Shown here: positions 60,422 to 64,000 of the stretch, in pieces
Layout: each line of letters opens with the position of its first letter
How positions within the stretch are numbered: the stretch's first letter is position 1
From: Bacteroidales bacterium
GTDB taxonomy: Bacteria; Bacteroidota; Bacteroidia; Bacteroidales; Muribaculaceae
NCBI GenBank assembly: GCA_014800685.1
Contig: JAAVFQ010000030.1
Coordinates: forward strand, 40,578-104,577
Length of the DNA stretch: 64,000 nucleotides
Reading direction: 5' to 3'
Translations under genes and position numbers: made by a program
Notes under the pieces: model-generated
Seen by the model: only the letters and a program-made list of their open reading frames with translations
Database searches by the model: none
What the model was told of the DNA's origin: nothing

Positions 60422-62023
60422 ATGATCCATAAATCCACTCACTCTATCTCTCTCCTTCTCACCTTTATTCTGCTCTTTCTTCTGGCCGCAATCCCTTTCT
60501 GGTGGCTCGACTCCCAGGCTCTGTGGTTAGGAGATGATTTCGGATACTCTTTTGCCGACTCTTCCCTTCACAGCGCAGACGGTCCGAAAGTCACCGAATT
60601 CTCTCAGATTCCTGCCACGCAAGCCTCCCACTGGCTCCATTCTAATGGCCGCTTCATTGTCCACTGCACTGTCATGTTCTTCACCTCCATTGCCGGCCCA
60701 CAGATTTTCTCAGTATGCAACGCCATTGTCTTCGGCCTCCTCGCGATTCTCTTCTATCGCCTCATTCTTCCTCTCGCTCCTCCTAAACCACTCTCGGCTC
60801 TCTTCTCGCTCCTTCTCCTCTGGTATTGCATCCCGCTCCCCGGAGTCACCATGCTCTCTCTCGTTGCCTACGCGGTCAACTATCTTTGGACTGCACTCTT
60901 TATCCTCCTTTTTCTTTACCTCCTCTCCATTGACCATATCCATCCTCATAAAATCCTGCTTCCCATCTTAGCTCTTTTCTCTGCATCACTGCAGGAGTCG
61001 TTCTCCATACCCGTCTCTGCAGGACTGCTGCTCTACTGGATATGTGCTGAAACTCCCCTCCCTCGCCATCAGGTCCTCTCAATAATCCTTTTCTGGCTCG
61101 GCTCCATTATACTCTTCTTCGCTCCGGGCAATCTCTCTCATGCCCGCCAAGGCGGTGGGCTCTCTCTTGCCGCTTTGCAGGCTAAAAACGTCGCCCTCGC
61201 CTCCGACGTAATGTTCTCTTCCCTCTCTCTGCTCGCTCTGATTCTCTTATTGCTCCCTCTCCTTGCAAAAGGGGCGCTCAGAAGGCTCTTCCGCGATAAC
61301 ATCATCCTGCTCACGGCTATTATCACGGCTCTTCTTCTTGCCTCCGTCAGCTATACTGCCATCCGACAGCTTTTCGCACCTATGCTTTTCTCCGGCATTA
61401 TTATTGGCAAAATATTGTTTAAATTCCCAATCAGATTTCCCAACTCACCCCTCTTCCGCGCCTCTATCTTCTCCGCGATTTTGTTAATCTACGCCGGATT
61501 AATGGCCGGGGCATATATCATTCGCCAATACCCAAGAAAGATTCTCGACTCTCTCATAGCTCAAGTTCGTCAAGGACACTCCGTTATTGTAATTCCGGAA
61601 AATGATGACCCTCAATCACCGCTCTTTAATCTCTTATTCGCCGGATATAACGACGAACCCCTCTCCAACAATTCCCTCCATCTGCTTTTCGACCATTACA
61701 CCAAGCAGGGTCTCTCCCGCCTCTACCATCCCTCTCACTCACCAAAAGCTGTCACCACAATTCTTCCCCTATCCATTGACTCTATAAAACACGTTGCCGC
61801 AGGAGCCGACACCACATACTCCGATTTGCGTATCAACACTATTCCTCTGACAGAATACTACTCCTTAGCTCTCATCCCTGCCTCTCCACATGGAAAAGCC
61901 GGATATTCTCTCAAATCTGACGACGCTCCGTTATCTTACGAACGTCTCCGGCACGACTCTTCCATCATTTATATTCTCCCCGCAAAAATCCGCACACTCT
62001 CTCTCACGCCTAAAAATAATTAG
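60422..62023 (+). CDS. Polytopic membrane protein, DUF6056/GT-C-like
   Basis: 533 residues from ATG 60422 (MIHKSTHSISLLLTF); the in-frame ATG at 60248 lies inside the divergent mtnN gene and before the promoter. About eleven hydrophobic helices, with the first periplasmic loop carrying DSQALWLGDDFGYSF and WLHSNGRFIVHCTVMFF, a pattern of Asp-Asp and Gly-Arg seen in DUF6056-type proteins and reminiscent of GT-C glycosyltransferases that use lipid-linked sugars. The C-terminal about 150 residues form a soluble domain. The coding strand is extremely pyrimidine-rich. Donor and acceptor unknown; assignment rests on resemblance by eye. Confidence 0.65.
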   Translation: MIHKSTHSISLLLTFILLFLLAAIPFWWLDSQALWLGDDFGYSFADSSLHSADGPKVTEFSQIPATQASHWLHSNGRFIVHCTVMFFTSIAGPQIFSVCNAIVFGLLAILFYRLILPLAPPKPLSALFSLLLLWYCIPLPGVTMLSLVAYAVNYLWTALFILLFLYLLSIDHIHPHKILLPILALFSASLQESFSIPVSAGLLLYWICAETPLPRHQVLSIILFWLGSIILFFAPGNLSHARQGGGLSLAALQAKNVALASDVMFSSLSLLALILLLLPLLAKGALRRLFRDNIILLTAIITALLLASVSYTAIRQLFAPMLFSGIIIGKILFKFPIRFPNSPLFRASIFSAILLIYAGLMAGAYIIRQYPRKILDSLIAQVRQGHSVIVIPENDDPQSPLFNLLFAGYNDEPLSNNSLHLLFDHYTKQGLSRLYHPSHSPKAVTTILPLSIDSIKHVAAGADTTYSDLRINTIPLTEYYSLALIPASPHGKAGYSLKSDDAPLSYERLRHDSSIIYILPAKIRTLSLTPKNN

Positions 62024-62036
62024 ACAAGTAAATTAC

Positions 62037-62067
62037 TTGCAACTTCCACCAAAAATGACTACCTTTG
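62037..62067 (+). promoter_or_regulatory. Promoter of mdh
   Basis: TTGC (62037-62040), 19-nt spacer, TACCTTTG (62060-62067); leader about 62 nt. Confidence 0.75.
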
Positions 62068-62133
62068 CACCATAAACTCTAACTCACGACGCGCGAACCA
62101 GCATTCGCCGTCTACCATAAATTATTTATCCAA

Positions 62134-63063
62134 ATGTCTAAAGTAACTGTTGTAGGCGCCGGTAACGTAGGCGCTACCGCCGCCAACGTAATGGCTATCC
62201 GCGAAATAGCCGACGAAGTAGTAATGATCGACATCAAAGAGGGTGTATCCGAAGGCAAAGCTATGGATATGATGCAGACTGCAAACCTTCTTGATATGAA
62301 CACCACAATCACCGGTGTCACCAACGACTATGCCGCTACTGCCGGCTCTGATGTCGTTGTTATCACTTCAGGTATTCCCCGCAAGCCCGGCATGACTCGT
62401 GAAGAGCTCATCGGAGTGAACGCCGGCATCGTTAAGCAGGTTACCGAATCTGTGCTCGCTCACTCTCCCAACGCTATCATCGTCTGCGTGTCTAACCCCA
62501 TGGACACTATGACCTACCTCATCCACAAAGTTGCCGGAATACCCAAAAACCGTATCATCGGTATGGGTGGCGCCCTTGACTCTTCTCGCTTCAAATACTA
62601 CCTCAGCAAAGCCCTCAACGCTAACCCCAACGAAGTAGAAGGTTTCGTAATCGGCGGCCACGGCGACACTACTATGATTCCCATGAAGAGATTCGCTACT
62701 CTCCGTGGAATCCCCGTTTGCAACTGGCTCAACGAAGAGACTATCGCTAAAGTAGTTGCCGACACTATGGTGGGTGGTGCCACTCTCACAAAACTCCTTG
62801 GAACATCTGCTTGGTACGCACCCGGAGCTGCAACCGCAGAAGTTGTTGAAGCTATCATCCACGACCAGAAAGCCATCATCCCCTGCTCTGCTCTCCTCGA
62901 AGGTGAATACGGCCAGAGCGACATCTGCATCGGAGTTCCCTGCCTCCTTGGCAAAAATGGTATCGAGAAAATCATCGAACTCCCCCTCAACGACGAAGAG
63001 AAAGAACTCTTCGCAAAGAGCGCAGACGCTGTTCGCAAAACCAACGGCGCTCTCCCCTGCTAA
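62134..63063 (+). CDS. mdh: Malate dehydrogenase
   Basis: NAD-dependent interconversion of malate and oxaloacetate, part of the reductive branch to succinate in anaerobic Bacteroidales. 309 residues of the lactate-dehydrogenase-like MDH class: GAGNVGATAANV nucleotide loop, VVITSGIPRKPGMTREELI, the active-site loop arginines, VSNPMDTMTYL and catalytic His in IGGHGDTTM. Codon use is much more biased than neighbouring genes (AAC, GAC, ATC, CTC preferred), as expected for high expression. Own promoter and strong terminator: monocistronic. Confidence 0.96.
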   Translation: MSKVTVVGAGNVGATAANVMAIREIADEVVMIDIKEGVSEGKAMDMMQTANLLDMNTTITGVTNDYAATAGSDVVVITSGIPRKPGMTREELIGVNAGIVKQVTESVLAHSPNAIIVCVSNPMDTMTYLIHKVAGIPKNRIIGMGGALDSSRFKYYLSKALNANPNEVEGFVIGGHGDTTMIPMKRFATLRGIPVCNWLNEETIAKVVADTMVGGATLTKLLGTSAWYAPGAATAEVVEAIIHDQKAIIPCSALLEGEYGQSDICIGVPCLLGKNGIEKIIELPLNDEEKELFAKSADAVRKTNGALPC

Positions 63064-63085
63064 TATATCAGCAACCTAAACTGAT

Positions 63086-63124
63086 AGAGGGTGTGTCAAA
63101 ATTTTGCATTTTGACACACCCTCT
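63086..63124. terminator. mdh terminator, GAGGGTGTGTCA hairpin
   Basis: Perfect 17-bp arms (63086-63102 and 63108-63124) with a 5-nt loop, 22 nt after the mdh stop codon. Same core as 13997-14033. Confidence 0.85.
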
Positions 63125-63384
63125 TAGGTTTGTAAGAATAGAACAGATGCAAGGCGCTGAGGCTGAAGAGAGCATACCCACGTATGTGACAGAAGCCGAA
63201 TGGCGTAAGCAACGCCGCAGATGGCCTATTATGACACACCGACTCAATTTTTTTTGCAAGAACTCACCTGATTGCAACGCTACCCCCTCAATATTCCCAC
63301 TGCCTCCCATCCTCTTCCATCTCTCCGACCGACTACCGTTATTCCCACATCTCCCAGAATTCCCACAACTTCCATCATTTCAGT

Positions 63385-63440
63385 AAGTAAGTGAGAAAAA
63401 TTAATGTACATATAAAACTCGTCCTTTTGGGCTAATTTCA
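63385..63440. repeat. Palindromic element, rearranged fragment F
   Basis: Starts exactly like the right end of copy A (AAGTAAGTGAGAAAAATTAA then TGTACATATAAAAC) and then jumps to the block CCTTTTGGGCTAATTTCA found near the other side of copy A (13857-13874). It is therefore an internally deleted copy joined across its middle, lacking the central hairpin and the other end. Confidence 0.7.
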
Positions 63441-63480
63441 TTTAAAAGTAAACACCCTCTAAGACGACCATGACAAGATG

Positions 63481-63512
63481 AAAAAATCCCCGAAAGCGTG
63501 TGCTTCCGGGGA
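63481..63512 (-). terminator. Intrinsic terminator of the right-edge gene
   Basis: Reverse strand: 11-bp stem with one mismatch (63512-63502 with 63497-63487), 4-nt loop, followed by six T residues (63486-63481). Oriented to end the gene at 63669-64000. Confidence 0.85.
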
Positions 63513-63668
63513 CTTCTTCATTAATATTACTACCAACTTGAAAATTTTTGTTTAGGGGATTTTAGGGTTGCTAAGCCGGCTTATATGCTTATTATAACTA
63601 TATTTCCGGAGTCTCTAAGCTGTAAACCCTAACCTCAAAGTTGAGCTTGCGAAACTTGGGTTCAAGTT

Positions 63669-64000
63669 TTACATCTGGAGTTTAGCCGCTTTTCCGTTGA
63701 CGGTCACGATGTAAACCTGTCCCGGGGCTACGGTGAGCTTGACAATCTCGTTGTCGGTAGTTGCGTTGGCAGTGCCGACCAAGAGACCTCCTACAGTGTA
63801 GACATTAATTGTCTGCTCGGGGGTTACGCCACTGACGACAATCAGTTGTCCGTCACGAGTGATTGAAATGTTGTCTTCAGCTATCTCCCAAACTCCCGTA
63901 GTTACCTCTACAGCCCATGCACCGTCGTAAGCGAGGTTCGCTTTAACGATAGTGTCAGCAGTAAGTTTTGGGGTTGTATAAGTATTTTCACCGGAGAGTG
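63669..64000 (-). CDS. C-terminal part of a T9SS-type secreted protein (5' end outside window)
   Basis: Reverse-strand frame open from the window edge to TAA at 63671-63669, about 110 residues. It ends with a pattern typical of Bacteroidetes secretion tails: INVYTVGGLLVGTAN, then a GQVYIVTVNGKAAKLQM close, as in type A T9SS sorting domains. The visible upstream part (DGAWAVEVTTGVWEIAEDNISITRDGQL) is beta-rich with no named domain. Together with SprA in the window this suggests a surface or secreted protein. A good terminator follows at 63481-63512. Confidence 0.7.
   Translation of the reverse strand, partial: LSGENTYTTPKLTADTIVKANLAYDGAWAVEVTTGVWEIAEDNISITRDGQLIVVSGVTPEQTINVYTVGGLLVGTANATTDNEIVKLTVAPGQVYIVTVNGKAAKLQM

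Larger units (their letters stand above)
63064..63668. other. 605-bp intergenic region with hairpins and repeat remnants
   Basis: Holds the mdh terminator (63086-63124), a 115-bp block with short inverted repeats (63125-63240), a fragment of the palindromic element (63385-63440) and a reverse-strand terminator (63481-63512). A 97-codon open frame (63093-63386) begins inside the terminator stem and has no family features, so I do not call it a gene. Confidence 0.6.

Noticed and set aside
63093..63386. 97-codon plus-strand frame after mdh
   Set aside because: Begins inside the terminator hairpin and has no family resemblance; the region looks like repeat and spacer sequence.

Overview
The window reads as chromosomal DNA of an anaerobic Bacteroidales bacterium, most likely a gut lineage such as Muribaculaceae. 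Several things point there: promoters of the Bacteroidetes type (TTTG, 19-20 nt, TAnnTTTG); no Shine-Dalgarno signals; a class III anaerobic ribonucleotide reductase; a complete Bat aerotolerance operon; SprA, the outer-membrane channel of type IX secretion; lipid A synthesis (LpxK); and Bacteroidetes-restricted families (DUF4827, TIGR02757, T9SS C-terminal domains). The genus is inferred from gene content only. No rRNA, tRNA, CRISPR array, prophage or complete insertion sequence was seen.

Layout. 1-4.7 kb: nrdD (reverse strand, cut by the left edge) and a malic enzyme. 4.8-7.0 kb: a secreted multidomain protein with a thioredoxin-like CxxC and a T9SS-type C-terminus. 7.4-10.9 kb: patatin phospholipase, cytoplasmic GH13 amylase and prs. 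11-13.8 kb: nitroreductase, EamA transporter, ROK glucokinase. 14.2-17.9 kb: an operon of outer-membrane beta-barrel receptor, PadR regulator and PspC-domain protein behind a palindromic operator candidate. 18-28.8 kb: TIGR02757 protein, then a small lipoprotein, ruvA, the giant sprA and a dehydratase with a zinc ribbon. 29-31.7 kb: thioredoxin, a type I-like glutamine synthetase with a long leader, DUF3781. 31.7-37.4 kb: an MBOAT/SGNH O-acylation pair, mutS2, a small DNA-binding protein. 37.6-47.2 kb: the nine-gene reverse-strand bat operon (moxR, DUF58, membrane protein, batA, batB, batC, a second batD-like gene, batD, batE). 47.4-55.7 kb: thiL, purine nucleoside phosphorylase, and an operon nrnA-like, DUF4827, glmM, sppA, lpxK. 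55.8-60.3 kb: mazG, topB with a coupled Cys-rich membrane protein, a BASS-type transporter, mtnN. 60.4-64 kb: a polytopic membrane protein, mdh, and the 3' end of another T9SS-type protein.

How parts connect. SprA is the predicted export channel for the two T9SS-tailed proteins at 4.8-7.0 kb and at the right edge. NrdD, thioredoxin and the Bat proteins fit an anaerobe that tolerates brief oxygen exposure. Malic enzyme, malate dehydrogenase, glucokinase, amylase and Prs belong to central carbon and nucleotide metabolism. GlmM and LpxK supply envelope precursors.

The most notable non-coding structure is a dispersed family of transposase-free elements. Two full copies are both 184 bp with 20-bp imperfect terminal inverted repeats; there is one 71-bp internally deleted copy and three single-end fragments. 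All three two-ended copies carry a central hairpin with the same AAGC loop and stems that differ by compensating changes. A second family of GAGGGTGTGTCA hairpins serves as apparent terminators. I did not find a gene cluster that I would call a new defence or biosynthetic system.
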